Assembly (NCBI RefSeq): GCF_018129085.1
Contig: NZ_JAAGBB010000041.1
Location: forward strand, 1 to 56,112
Direction: 5' to 3'
Source: Plastoroseomonas hellenica
GTDB lineage: Bacteria; Pseudomonadota; Alphaproteobacteria; Acetobacterales; Acetobacteraceae
Length of the DNA: 56,112 nt
Under the pieces are notes generated by a model, which worked only from the letters and a program-made list of their open reading frames with translations, was not told the DNA's origin and did no database searches. Each line of letters begins with the position of its first letter. The first letter of the stretch is position 1. A program made the translations under genes and the position numbers. Positions 1-8,230 of this stretch are shown here, one piece after another.

Positions 1-606
1 GGACGGCCGGCGCCGCCAGAGGGGGCGGAGACGGCGCTCGCGCCCTCCGCCCTGCCGGGGGAGGAGGAGCCGCCGGTCGCCGATCCGCGCGCCGCCGCCG
101 ACCCGACCGGCCGCCGCTTCCGCCGCGGGCGGCTGGTGCATGCGCTGCTGCAGCACCTGCCGGACCTGGCGCCGGAAGCCTGGGAGGATGCGGCACGGCG
201 CTACCTGGCGCGGCCGGGCCATGGGCTGGATGCGGCGGCCCAGGCCGAGACGGCGGCGGAGGTATTGGCGCTTCTGCGCCATCCGGACTGTGCCGAGGCC
301 TTCGGGCCGGGAAGCCTGGCGGAAGCGCCGCTCGCCGGGCGGATCAAGGGCCGACTGATCGCGGGCCAGGTCGACCGGATTGTCGTCGGGCCGGCGCGCA
401 TCCTGGTGCTCGATTTCAAGACAAACCGGCCGCCGCCGGCACGGGTCGAGGATGTGGCGCCCCTCTACCTGCGGCAGATGGCGGCCTACCGCGCCCTGCT
501 GCGCCAGGCCTGGCCGGGGCGGGAGGTGGCCTGCGCGCTGATCTGGACGCACGGCGCCCATGTCATGGCACTACCCTCAGCCATGCTAGACACGCATGAT
601 CCTTGA
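1..606 (+). CDS. addA: AddA helicase-nuclease, C-terminal fragment
   Basis: The frame is open from base 1 to a TGA at 604-606, so only the last ~201 residues of a much larger protein are present. They carry a RecB-type PD-(D/E)XK nuclease signature: an LVLDFKTNR stretch (catalytic D-x-K) followed by YLRQMAAY, the QxxxY motif. AddA is the helicase-nuclease subunit of the alphaproteobacterial AddAB complex, which resects double-strand breaks for RecA loading. The trxA gene immediately downstream is the usual alphaproteobacterial neighbour, which favours AddA over AddB. The start and helicase motifs lie outside the window. Confidence 0.85.
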   Translation, partial: GRPAPPEGAETALAPSALPGEEEPPVADPRAAADPTGRRFRRGRLVHALLQHLPDLAPEAWEDAARRYLARPGHGLDAAAQAETAAEVLALLRHPDCAEAFGPGSLAEAPLAGRIKGRLIAGQVDRIVVGPARILVLDFKTNRPPPARVEDVAPLYLRQMAAYRALLRQAWPGREVACALIWTHGAHVMALPSAMLDTHDP

Positions 607-672
607 CCCGGAGCGTCCGCGCCACGATTTTGACGCATCCGGGGCATCCGCGCCCCATTGAGAGAGATCCCG

Positions 673-1005
673 ATGGCCGAGAACACCATCCCCGTCACCG
701 ATGACAGCTTCCGACAGGACGTCCTGGAGGCCACCGGCCCCGTGCTGGTGGATTTCTGGGCGGAATGGTGCGGCCCCTGCCGTGCGGTGGCGCCGGCGCT
801 CGATGAGATCGCGAAGGAATTCGCGGGCAAGCTCACCATCGCCAAGGTGAACATCGACGACAATCCGATCACCCCGAATGATTTCGCGGTGCGCGGCATC
901 CCGACCATGATCCTGTTCAAGGACGGCAAGCCGGTGGACACCAAGGTCGGCGCGATGCCCAAGAGCCAGCTCCGCGACTGGGTCGTCGGCGCCATCGGGG
1001 CCTGA
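673..1005 (+). CDS. trxA: Thioredoxin
   Basis: This 110-residue protein is the normal size for thioredoxin 1. It has the active site WCGPC inside FWAEWCGPCRAVAP, and the cis-proline region GIPTMILFKDG. It reduces cytoplasmic disulfides using electrons from thioredoxin reductase. The ATG at 673 is preferred because GAGAGA lies just upstream (659-665) and the product then begins MAENTIPVTDDSF, as in relatives; an in-frame TTG at 658 is less likely. It follows addA by 66 bases. A GC-rich hairpin region follows the stop, without a clear T-run. Confidence 0.95.
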   Translation: MAENTIPVTDDSFRQDVLEATGPVLVDFWAEWCGPCRAVAPALDEIAKEFAGKLTIAKVNIDDNPITPNDFAVRGIPTMILFKDGKPVDTKVGAMPKSQLRDWVVGAIGA

Positions 1006-1127
1006 TCCCGCAACGGGGCCGCCGCATCGCGGCTCCCGCGACCCCTGCCGCTTGGCAGTGGCGGCGCGCGACCCAACCTGCGGGACGCGCGCATCCGATC
1101 GGGGAAGGGCGCAGCCAGGAGACCAGG

Positions 1128-2258
1128 GTGCGCCCCAAGCTTTTCACCTTCATCCTTCTCGCCTCCCTCCTGTCCGGCCTGGCCGCCCAGGCACAGGTCG
1201 GACAGGTCGTGCAGTCCGAAGCCGCGCGATTTCGCGTCACCGCCCTGGTGCAGGGGCTGGAGCGGCCCTGGGGCGGCGCCTTCCTGCCCGATGGCCGCCT
1301 GCTGGTCACCGAGCGTATCGGGCGCATGCGCCTGATTGCGCCGAATGGCGCGGCCTCCGCCCCCATTGAAGGCGTGCCGCCGGTCGAAGCGCGCGGCCAG
1401 GGCGGCCTGCTGGATGTCGCGCTCGCCCCTGATTTCGCGACGACGCGGGAGCTCTGGTTCTGCCAGGCGGCGCTGGCCGATGGCGGCGCGCTGACGCGCT
1501 TCATCCGCGCGCGCCTCTCCGGCGACGACCGGCGGCTGGAGGATGTCACGACGGTGCTCGATGCGGCGCCCACCCAGGCGCGCGGGCGCAACCATTTCGG
1601 CTGCCGCATCGCCTTCGCGCCGGATGGGCGCTACGTCTTCCTCACGACCGGCGAGCGCTATGAGATGCAGCGCGCACAGGCGCTCGATGATCTCGGCGGC
1701 AAGGTGCTGCGATTGACGCGGGAGGGCGGCATCCCCGCCGACAATCCCTTTACCGGCCGGCCGGATGCGCGCGGGGAGATCTGGTCCTTCGGTCACCGCA
1801 ACCCGCAGGGGCTGGCGATCAGCCCGGTCACCGGCTCCCTGTTCGAGGCCGAGTTCGGCCCCCGCGGCGGCGACGAGGTGAACATCGTCCAGCGCGGCGC
1901 CAATTACGGCTGGCCGCTGGTGACGCATGGCATCGACTACAGCGGTGCCAGCGTCTCTGATCTGCGGACGGCGCCGGGGATGCAGGATCCGCTGGTGGTC
2001 TGGGTGCCGTCAGTGAATCCTTCCGGCATCGCCTTCTACGACGGCGCGGCGATGCCGGGCTGGCGCGGCAGCCTGTTCCTGGCCGGGCTCAACCAGTCGC
2101 TGATCCGGCTGGCGATGAACGGCGACCGGGTGACCGGGCAGGAGGTGCTGCTGCCGCGGCTGGCGCGCTTCCGCCATGTGGTGGTCTCGCCGGCCGGGGT
2201 GCTGCACATCCTGACCGATGAGAGCGACGGGCGGATCCTGCGCCTGGATCCCGCGTGA
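1128..2258 (+). CDS. PQQ-dependent sugar dehydrogenase family protein (glucose/sorbosone type)
   Basis: The 376-residue product has an N-terminal signal peptide (hydrophobic stretch LLASLLSGLAAQAQ) and so is likely periplasmic. The body is the six-bladed propeller of the soluble glucose/sorbosone dehydrogenase family: LERPWGGAFLPDGRLLVTER near the start, GGLLDVALAPDF, FGCRIAFAPDG, FGHRNPQGL and GPRGGDEVNIVQRGANYGWP. These contain the conserved His and Arg residues used for PQQ and substrate. The start is GTG with AGGAG at 1116-1120. The substrate cannot be read from sequence; members include aldose sugar dehydrogenases and proteins of unknown activity. Confidence 0.85.
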   Translation: MRPKLFTFILLASLLSGLAAQAQVGQVVQSEAARFRVTALVQGLERPWGGAFLPDGRLLVTERIGRMRLIAPNGAASAPIEGVPPVEARGQGGLLDVALAPDFATTRELWFCQAALADGGALTRFIRARLSGDDRRLEDVTTVLDAAPTQARGRNHFGCRIAFAPDGRYVFLTTGERYEMQRAQALDDLGGKVLRLTREGGIPADNPFTGRPDARGEIWSFGHRNPQGLAISPVTGSLFEAEFGPRGGDEVNIVQRGANYGWPLVTHGIDYSGASVSDLRTAPGMQDPLVVWVPSVNPSGIAFYDGAAMPGWRGSLFLAGLNQSLIRLAMNGDRVTGQEVLLPRLARFRHVVVSPAGVLHILTDESDGRILRLDPA

Positions 2259-2270
2259 CGGATCCAGGCG
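2241..2270. terminator. Hairpin between convergent genes, overlapping a stop codon
   Basis: A perfect 11-bp inverted repeat, CGCCTGGATCC at 2241-2251 and its complement at 2260-2270, encloses an 8-base loop. The left arm encodes the last residues of the sugar dehydrogenase and the TGA (2256-2258) lies in the loop. The next gene converges from the right and ends at 2287, so the hairpin could serve both transcripts. There is no T-run on either side, so factor-independent termination is not certain. Confidence 0.55.
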
Positions 2271-2286
2271 CAGGCGGGCGCCATCA

Positions 2287-3255
2287 TCACTCCGGCTGGT
2301 AGTTGACGCTGCGCAGCAGCTCGGAAGCGCGCGTGATCTCGGCCGCGATGAAGCGCCTTGTCTCCGCGATGCTCTCGGTGACTGGCTCCAGCACCTGCGC
2401 GGTCAGCCGCTGCACGATGGCCGGATCGCGCATCGTCTCCTGCATCAGGCCGTTCACCCGCTCGCAGATCTCGTTGGGCGTGCCCTTCGGCGCCCAGACG
2501 CCGTACCAGGACTGGAACTCGTAGCCGGGCAGGCCGGCCTCCGCCATGGTCGGCAAATCCGGTGCCAGGCTCGAGCGCCGGGGCGCGGCAATCGCGAGCG
2601 CGCGCACCCTGCCATCCGCGGTCGCCGGCAGCAGCGCGAAACTCGGGTCGATCAGAAGCTGGATATTGCCACCCATCAGGTCCGTCAGCGCCGGCTGCGT
2701 GCCCCGATAGGTCACCATGTCGAGATTGGCGCCGGTGCGACGGTTGAATTCGATGGTCGCGAGATGGCCGGCGGAGCCGAGCGAGGAGATGGCGATGCCC
2801 CAGTCGCGGGGATTGGCCTTGGCGGCGGCGACGACCTCCGCGACCGTCCGCTGCGGCCGCTGGCCGCTGATGACCATGACGAGGGGCGCCTGCGCGGTGC
2901 GGGCCATCACCTCCAGGTCACGTTGCGGATCGAAGGTGGCGCCGCGCAGCACCAGCGGCATGACCGCGGTGTTGAAGGCCGAACCGAGCAAGGTGTAGCC
3001 GTCCGGCGCCGCCTGCAGCACCGCATTGGTGCCGATCAGCCCGGCGCCGCCGGTGCGGTTCTCCACCACCGCGGTGGCGCCGAGCTTCTCCTGCAGCCGC
3101 TGCGCCAGCAGGCGCGCGAGCATGTCGTTGGCAGCACCCGGCGGCCAGGGGCAGATGACCCGGATCGGCCTGCCCTGCGGCCAGGGGCCTTGCGCGTGGA
3201 CGGCGGGTGCCGCCAGCAGGCCGAGCGCCATTGCCGTCAATTCGCGTCTACGCAT
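2287..3255 (-). CDS. Bug-family tripartite tricarboxylate transporter substrate-binding protein
   Basis: This 322-residue protein has a signal peptide (RRELTAMALGLLAAPAVHAQG) followed by the Bug/TctC hallmarks: PIRVICPWPPGAANDMLARLL, VVENRTGGAGLIGTNAV, and a later LPTMAEAGLPGYEFQSW. Such periplasmic receptors bind carboxylates, amino acids or other small anions for TctAB-type permeases, although most orphan copies lack an adjacent permease, as here. A strong AGGGAGGAA ribosome site precedes the ATG. It is the last gene of an operon with a DapA-like aldolase 34 bases upstream, so its ligand is probably the substrate of that pathway. Confidence 0.9.
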   Translation of the reverse strand: MRRRELTAMALGLLAAPAVHAQGPWPQGRPIRVICPWPPGAANDMLARLLAQRLQEKLGATAVVENRTGGAGLIGTNAVLQAAPDGYTLLGSAFNTAVMPLVLRGATFDPQRDLEVMARTAQAPLVMVISGQRPQRTVAEVVAAAKANPRDWGIAISSLGSAGHLATIEFNRRTGANLDMVTYRGTQPALTDLMGGNIQLLIDPSFALLPATADGRVRALAIAAPRRSSLAPDLPTMAEAGLPGYEFQSWYGVWAPKGTPNEICERVNGLMQETMRDPAIVQRLTAQVLEPVTESIAETRRFIAAEITRASELLRSVNYQPE

Positions 3256-3289
3256 TGTCTCTTCCTCCCTGATCCGAAACGCCGATCCC

Positions 3290-4180
3290 TCACATCTCCA
3301 GCAGCGCCCCGGCCTCTTGCTCTGTCAGCGGCAGCAAGGGCGGCCGCAGGCGCCGCCAGCCTTCGTCACCCGTGCGCGCGGCAAGCAGGACCTTCAGCGA
3401 CGCCATCTGCGCGAAGCGTGATGCGCGGTTGCGCGCGGCGACGATCCGGGCCTGGGCCGCCTCCACCTGCGCGGCGCGGGCGGGATCGCCGACATGCCGA
3501 AAGACGAAGGCGAGATCCGCGGCGACGAGATTGGAGGTCGCGGTGATGCAGCCGGCGCCGCCTTTGCGCAGCAGCGGCAGCATCAGCGGATCCGCCCCCG
3601 CCAGCACCGCGAGGCCGGGAAAGCGTTCCACCAGCGCTTCCATGTGCGAGAGGTCGCCGGCGGAATCCTTGATGCCGGTGAAGACGCCCGGATAGCGCGC
3701 GCACAGCCTCTCGATCAGCGGAAAGGTGATCGGCACCGCCGACATCTGCGGGATGTGATAGAGCACGATCCGGAGCCGCGCATCCGCAACCCGCTCCACC
3801 ACCTCCGCATAGGCGGCGAAGAGGCCATCCTCGCTCACGCCCTTGTAGTAGAAGGGCGGCAGCATCACGACCGTGGTGACGCCGAGCGAGAGCGCGTGCC
3901 GGGTCAGCGCCACGGTCTCGGTCAGTGCGGTGACACCGGTGCCGGGCAGCAGCCGCTCCGGTGCGATACCGCCGGCGATCGCGGCTTCGAGCAGGTCCTG
4001 GCGCTCGCCGGTCGAGAAGGAATTCGCCTCGCCGGTGGTGCCGAGCAGCGCGATGCCGTCGCAGCCGTCATCGAGCAGCCAACGGCAATGGGCGACGAAG
4101 CGCGCATGGTCCGGCGCCAGATCCGCGGTGAGCGGCGTGAGCGATGCGCAGTAGACGCCGCGCGGATGCAGCGTGCTCAT
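3290..4180 (-). CDS. Dihydrodipicolinate synthase/N-acetylneuraminate lyase family aldolase
   Basis: The 296-residue TIM-barrel protein shows the full catalytic set of the DapA/NanA family: GTTGE at 47-51, the proton-relay Tyr in YHIP (residue 141) and the Schiff-base Lys in GIKDS (residue 171). These enzymes make or cleave 2-keto acid aldol bonds. In an operon with a sialidase-fold protein, an alcohol dehydrogenase and a transporter receptor it is more likely a catabolic aldolase or dehydratase than the lysine-pathway DapA. The ATG at 4180 overlaps the upstream stop as ATGA, which fixes the start and indicates translational coupling. Confidence 0.88.
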   Translation of the reverse strand: MSTLHPRGVYCASLTPLTADLAPDHARFVAHCRWLLDDGCDGIALLGTTGEANSFSTGERQDLLEAAIAGGIAPERLLPGTGVTALTETVALTRHALSLGVTTVVMLPPFYYKGVSEDGLFAAYAEVVERVADARLRIVLYHIPQMSAVPITFPLIERLCARYPGVFTGIKDSAGDLSHMEALVERFPGLAVLAGADPLMLPLLRKGGAGCITATSNLVAADLAFVFRHVGDPARAAQVEAAQARIVAARNRASRFAQMASLKVLLAARTGDEGWRRLRPPLLPLTEQEAGALLEM

Positions 4181-5364
4181 TGGCCGCCTCCCCGCACCCA
4201 ATCCTCCGCGACGCGGACATATTTGATGGCCTGGCGGAAGTAGGTGTAGGCGATGTGGAGCTGTCCGTCGGGCGTCTGGCAGATCGAGGGATAGGAGAAT
4301 TCTCGGTTCAGCCGCTCCTTCGAATTGTTGGTCAGGCAGTAGCCGTCACCGGTTTCCAGGTTGCGGCGGCAACCCCAGCTTCGCCCCTCATCCTCGGAAA
4401 TCGCGAGCGTCATCGGCGCGCGCGGCGCGCCCCAGAAGGCGCTGCGCCCAGATGCGGGCGCGGCCGGTGCGAGGTCGTCCCCGCCACCGATATCGTCATA
4501 GAGCGAGAGCCGCCGCCCGGTCGCGTCCAAGGCGCTGGAGTCGTTGAACACCATGGCGATGTGCCCGTTGGCGAGGCGCGCCGCCTGGATCGAGGAATTG
4601 TTGTTGGGCAGTGCCGTCGGCACCGGCTCCGACCAGCTCCGCCCGCCATCCATGGAGCGCGTGGCGTAAATCCAATCCGCCCAGCGGCTGCGGAAGAAGG
4701 CGACCAGCCCGGCCTCGCCCAGGTCCAGGATGTTCATGTGCACGCAGCCCTGGCTGCCCGGCACCGCATGCTCCGTCCAGCTCCGCCCGGCATCGGAGGA
4801 GATCATCACCGAGGAGGTGTCGAGGTCGCCGGTCCAGGCGCCCGCCGGCGGCGTGACGCAGCGCCAGATCGGCAGCAGCCAGTCGCCATTCGCGAGCACC
4901 ACGATCGGCTGGCGGATGAAGGTGCCGAAGCCCGGCTGTGCCCTGAACAGCGTCTCGACCGCCCCCCAGCTCCGCCCGTCATCGGCGGAGATGCGCCGGC
5001 GGATGATGGCGGTGTCCTGATGGCCGGAGACCTGCGCGGTCCAGAGCAGCCACAGCGTCCCGTCCGGTGCGGGGAACAGCAGCGGGTTCTGCTCCGACCG
5101 CGTCGGGTCGTCGGAGAGCCGCACCGGATCGCTCCATCGCATGGCACCCGGCGCGAGGCGGGAGAAATGCACGGCGATGTCGGGCACGCCTTCCTGCGTG
5201 CCGCCGAACCAGACGCAGCCGAGGTCGCCGCCGGAGAGCGGCATCAGGAAGGCGGCATGGTTCTGCACGCAGGGCGTCGGGATGAAGGCCTCGATCCGGG
5301 CCGGATCATCTGGCGCGGGGCCCAGGCTCTCGATGCGCTCAATCGTGCCAGTGGTGCTGCTCAT
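4177..5364 (-). CDS. Sialidase-fold (BNR/Asp-box) protein, probably cytoplasmic
   Basis: The 395-residue product carries four Asp boxes (S-x-D-x-G-x-x-W) at about residues 126, 189, 237 and 323 (SADDGRSW, SSDAGRSW, SMDGGRSW, SEDEGRSW), the mark of a six-bladed sialidase propeller. No signal peptide is visible, so unlike classical secreted sialidases it probably acts in the cytoplasm. The ATG at 5364 is preceded by GAGGA with 8 bases of spacing. It lies 11 bases after the alcohol dehydrogenase and overlaps the aldolase start by 4 bases. Many proteobacterial members of this fold sit in sugar-acid operons with unknown substrate; true sialidase activity is not assumed. Confidence 0.8.
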   Translation of the reverse strand: MSSTTGTIERIESLGPAPDDPARIEAFIPTPCVQNHAAFLMPLSGGDLGCVWFGGTQEGVPDIAVHFSRLAPGAMRWSDPVRLSDDPTRSEQNPLLFPAPDGTLWLLWTAQVSGHQDTAIIRRRISADDGRSWGAVETLFRAQPGFGTFIRQPIVVLANGDWLLPIWRCVTPPAGAWTGDLDTSSVMISSDAGRSWTEHAVPGSQGCVHMNILDLGEAGLVAFFRSRWADWIYATRSMDGGRSWSEPVPTALPNNNSSIQAARLANGHIAMVFNDSSALDATGRRLSLYDDIGGGDDLAPAAPASGRSAFWGAPRAPMTLAISEDEGRSWGCRRNLETGDGYCLTNNSKERLNREFSYPSICQTPDGQLHIAYTYFRQAIKYVRVAEDWVRGGGQ

Positions 5365-5375
5365 GCCGGATGTCC

Positions 5376-6506
5376 TCACAGCGCCGCTCGATAGATCGCG
5401 AGGATCCGGTCGCGGCTCAGGTCGCGGGGGTTGTTGTCGAGTAGACGGCGGATCGCATGCGCTTCCTCCGCCATCGTGCCGAGGTCGTCTTCCGGCACGC
5501 CGAGGCGCGAGAGCCGCATCTCGATGCCGAGCCGCGCACAAAAGCCGTGCGCGGCGGCGAGCACCGCGCCCTCATCGGATGCGGCGCGGAGGCCGAGCGC
5601 GGCCAGAATCAGCGCCGTCTTCTCCGGCACGGCCGGAGCGTTGAAGGCGAGCGTGTGCGGGAAGATCACCGCGCAGGCCAGGCCATGCGCGACGTGATGC
5701 CGCGTGCCCAGCGGATAGGCCACCGCATGCCCCGCCGTGGTGTTCACGGGTCCGAGGCAGAAGCCGCCATAGAGCGAGGCGACCGAGAGGCCCGCTCGTG
5801 CCTCTCGGTCGCTGCCATCCGCGACGGCGCGGGCGAGGTACCGGCCGACCAGCCTGATGCCCTCCAGCGCGTAGAGATCGATCAGCGGATGCGCACGGCG
5901 GCTGGTGAAGGCCTCCGCGCAATGCGCCAGCGCGTCCACACCGGTCGCGGCGGTGACGGCGGACGGCACCGTCAGAGTGAGGTCGGGATCGACGACCGCG
6001 AGATCGGCCAACATGTGCCGGCTCTGTATCGCGAGCTTGTTCCGCGTCGCCGGATCCGTCACCAGCGCCCGCGTGCCGGCCTCGCTGCCGGTGCCGGAGG
6101 TGGTCGGCACCTGCGCCAGGGCAGTGCTGCGCCCAGCGACGCGTTCCGCGCCGACCACGTCATGGATGGCCTGGCCGCTGCCCGGCAGCACCGCGACCAG
6201 CTTCGCGAGATCCATGGCGCTGCCGCCGCCGAAGCCGACGACCAGATCGGGCTTTGCGCGCTCCGCGAGCGCCAGCGCGCGTTCCAGATTCGGGATGTCA
6301 GGCTCCGGCTTCACCTCGCCGAAGACGGTGACCTCACCCGGCAGACCGAGCAGTTCGATGCGCGCCGCATTGAAGGCATCCGCCACGACCAGGCAGCGGG
6401 TGATGCCCTGCGCCGCAGCCCAACGGCCGACGGCGCCGACCAGGCCGGCGCCGAATTCGATCGCAGGCGGGCGGGTGATCTCGATCGGGCGGAGCAGCTC
6501 TGTCAT
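5376..6506 (-). CDS. Iron-containing alcohol dehydrogenase (maleylacetate-reductase-like)
   Basis: This 376-residue protein has the group III alcohol dehydrogenase layout: an N-terminal NAD(P)-binding domain with GGGSAMDLAK at 93-102, then a metal-binding domain with Asp191, His195, His260 and His274 (DALAHCAEAF, AGHAVAYPLG, HHVAHG). Family members oxidise alcohols or reduce maleylacetate, lactaldehyde or hydroxy-keto acids. In this operon it probably oxidises a sugar-derived hydroxy acid or aldehyde. The ATG at 6506 overlaps the stop of an 18-codon ORF as ATGA. The next gene begins 11 bases after its stop. Confidence 0.88.
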   Translation of the reverse strand: MTELLRPIEITRPPAIEFGAGLVGAVGRWAAAQGITRCLVVADAFNAARIELLGLPGEVTVFGEVKPEPDIPNLERALALAERAKPDLVVGFGGGSAMDLAKLVAVLPGSGQAIHDVVGAERVAGRSTALAQVPTTSGTGSEAGTRALVTDPATRNKLAIQSRHMLADLAVVDPDLTLTVPSAVTAATGVDALAHCAEAFTSRRAHPLIDLYALEGIRLVGRYLARAVADGSDREARAGLSVASLYGGFCLGPVNTTAGHAVAYPLGTRHHVAHGLACAVIFPHTLAFNAPAVPEKTALILAALGLRAASDEGAVLAAAHGFCARLGIEMRLSRLGVPEDDLGTMAEEAHAIRRLLDNNPRDLSRDRILAIYRAAL

Positions 6507-6559
6507 GCGTGGTGTTCCGGAAAATCGCTCAGGCCAAGGGGATGTGTGGCAGCGGTCAT
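6503..6559 (-). CDS. Possible 18-codon coupling ORF between iclR and the alcohol dehydrogenase gene
   Basis: An ATG at 6559 overlaps the upstream IclR stop (ATGA), and its TGA at 6505-6503 overlaps the dehydrogenase ATG (ATGA). The reading frame encodes 18 residues, MTAATHPLGLSDFPEHHA. It exactly fills the gap between the two genes, so ribosomes ending iclR could pass through it to reach the dehydrogenase. No domain is recognisable and it may be only a translational bridge. The double 4-base overlap is the only evidence. Confidence 0.35.
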   Translation of the reverse strand: MTAATHPLGLSDFPEHHA

Positions 6560-7416
6560 CGCGTCCCCACGGGAAGCCCGATGGCGCCGAGCGAGAGGCG
6601 CACGCCCTCGCTCAGCTCGGCCGCGAGGTGCTGCGCGCGTGGCGCGGCGAGCGCCGTGAAATCCGCGCTGGAGAGGCGCCCGTCGCCGATCGTGAGGCTG
6701 ATTCCCGCGCAGGGCGCGCCGCGCTGGTCGAGCACCGGCGCCGCGACGGTGACGAGGCCATAGGCGTTCTCGCCATCCGACACGGCATAGCCGCGCGCCC
6801 GGACCTCCTCGAGCCGCGCCAGCAGCGCGTCGAGATCGGTCAGGGTCCGCTCCGAGAGCTTCACCCGCTCGACGCTTTCGAGATGCGCGATCTGCTCCTG
6901 CCGCGGCAGCCAGGCGAGAATCGATTGCCCGAGCGCCGTGGCATAGGCGCCGATGCGGCTGCCGGGGCGGCGGATGACGCCGTGCCGCTCGAGCCCCGCA
7001 TCGACCCGGGCCAGGTAGATGACCTCGCCCTTGTCCAGCACGCCGAGCGAGCCGGCATCGGCGACGCCCGGCACCAGCTCGCGCAGCAGCGGCAGGGCGT
7101 GGTCGGGCAGGTCTCCGGCTGAGAGGGCCGAGAAGCCGAGCTCCAGGCATTTCAGGGTGAGCCGGAAGCGGCGGCCATCCGGCACCGGCCGCAGATAGCC
7201 GAGGCCGATCAGGGTGTGGATCAGCCGGAAAGCGGTGCCGCGGTCGACGCCGGCGCGCGCCGCCACTTCGGCCACCGTCAGCTCGGGCAGGTCGCGCCCG
7301 AAGGCCTTCAGCACCGCGAATGCCTTCACGACCGAGCGCACCTGGTTCTTCGGGTTTTCCGAAGCCGGTTCCTCGCGCCCCGCGGTCGCGGACCTGCTGG
7401 CTGCCTCTTCCGGCAC
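6556..7416 (-). CDS. IclR-family transcriptional regulator
   Basis: The product has the IclR plan: an N-terminal winged helix (SVVKAFAVLKAFG, then LTVAEVAARAGVDRGTAFRL as the recognition region, then a YLRPVPDGRRFRLT wing) and a C-terminal ligand domain (GSRIGAYATALGQSILAWLP, SDGENAYGLVTVAAPV). I chose the GTG at 7416 because GGGAGGG lies 4 bases upstream; an earlier GTG at 7467 lacks this and falls inside a palindrome. The length is then 286 residues. It heads the catabolic operon to its left and diverges from an SDR gene, so it probably controls both from the palindrome at 7460-7475. Confidence 0.9.
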   Translation of the reverse strand: MPEEAASRSATAGREEPASENPKNQVRSVVKAFAVLKAFGRDLPELTVAEVAARAGVDRGTAFRLIHTLIGLGYLRPVPDGRRFRLTLKCLELGFSALSAGDLPDHALPLLRELVPGVADAGSLGVLDKGEVIYLARVDAGLERHGVIRRPGSRIGAYATALGQSILAWLPRQEQIAHLESVERVKLSERTLTDLDALLARLEEVRARGYAVSDGENAYGLVTVAAPVLDQRGAPCAGISLTIGDGRLSSADFTALAAPRAQHLAAELSEGVRLSLGAIGLPVGTR

Positions 7417-7459
7417 TCGTCCCTCCCGTCCGCCCCCTCGGGGCTGATTTGATCGGAAT

Positions 7460-7475
7460 GCGAACACTTGTTCGC
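7460..7475. promoter_or_regulatory. Palindromic operator candidate in the iclR/SDR divergent promoter
   Basis: GCGAACA, two bases, then TGTTCGC forms a perfect 7+2+7 dyad in the 130-base region between the divergent iclR (from 7416) and SDR (from 7547) genes. IclR-family dimers bind short palindromes of this kind, and the location suits control of both directions. Assignment to this regulator is an inference from position. Confidence 0.5.
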
Positions 7476-7546
7476 CAACTCGCCATCTGTTAAAGCGCCG
7501 CGAGCCGCAGCGTCAAGCCCCGATGGGGAAGCGGGAGGAGCACGCA

Positions 7547-8230
7547 ATGACGTCCTTGGGAGGCCATGCCGTGGTGACCGGGGCCAGTTCCGGCATCGGG
7601 GCCGCGATCGCGGCCCGGCTGTTGCGCGGCGGCTGGCAGGTGACCGGTCTGAGCCGGACCGACCCCGGCAACCCTTCACCGAACTACGCCCACAGGGCTG
7701 CGGACCTGCTGGATCCGTCGCAGCTTGCCGTGGCGGTCCAGGGCCTGCGGCCGACGGCGATCGTCCACGCCGCGGGGCTGATGCGCGGCGGGACGCTCGG
7801 GGCGCTCGATGCCGAGGCCGGCAGGACGCTCTGGCGCCTGCATGTCGACGCTGCCTTCCTGCTGGCGGACGCGTTGGTGCCGGCGATGGCGGATGGCGGC
7901 AGGGTCGTGCTGATCGGCAGCCGCACCGCCGCCGGCGCCGCGGGGCGCAGCCAATATGCCGCCGGCAAGGCGGCGCTCGTCGCCATGGCGCGGTCCTGGG
8001 CGCTGGAGCTTGCGCCGCGCGGCATCACCGTGAACGTGGTCGCGCCGGCCGCGACCGACACCCCGATGCTGCGCGACCCGGCGCGCCGCGGCACGCCGAC
8101 ACGCCTGCCGCCGATCGGGCGCTACATCGACCCGGAGGAGGTCGCGGCGCTGACCGCCTTCCTGCTCGGCCCGGAAGCCGGCGCCATCACCGGCCAGCAG
8201 ATCGTCATCTGCGGCGGCAGCTCACTCTAG
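7547..8230 (+). CDS. Short-chain dehydrogenase/reductase
   Basis: This 227-residue protein has the classical SDR signature: TGASSGIG near the N terminus for the dinucleotide, the YAAGK form of the YxxxK catalytic pair, and a C-terminal TGQQIVICGGSS. The ATG at 7547 follows GGGAGGAG. It diverges from the IclR regulator and the alcohol dehydrogenase/aldolase operon and may supply another oxidoreduction step of that pathway. Its TAG stop shares the palindrome CTAG with the stop of the convergent folC gene. The substrate is unknown. Confidence 0.87.
   Translation: MTSLGGHAVVTGASSGIGAAIAARLLRGGWQVTGLSRTDPGNPSPNYAHRAADLLDPSQLAVAVQGLRPTAIVHAAGLMRGGTLGALDAEAGRTLWRLHVDAAFLLADALVPAMADGGRVVLIGSRTAAGAAGRSQYAAGKAALVAMARSWALELAPRGITVNVVAPAATDTPMLRDPARRGTPTRLPPIGRYIDPEEVAALTAFLLGPEAGAITGQQIVICGGSSL

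Noticed and set aside
4144-5394. 416-codon plus-strand frame opposite the sialidase-fold gene
   Set aside because: The minus-strand gene has four Asp boxes and coupled start/stop; the plus-strand product has no recognisable motif.
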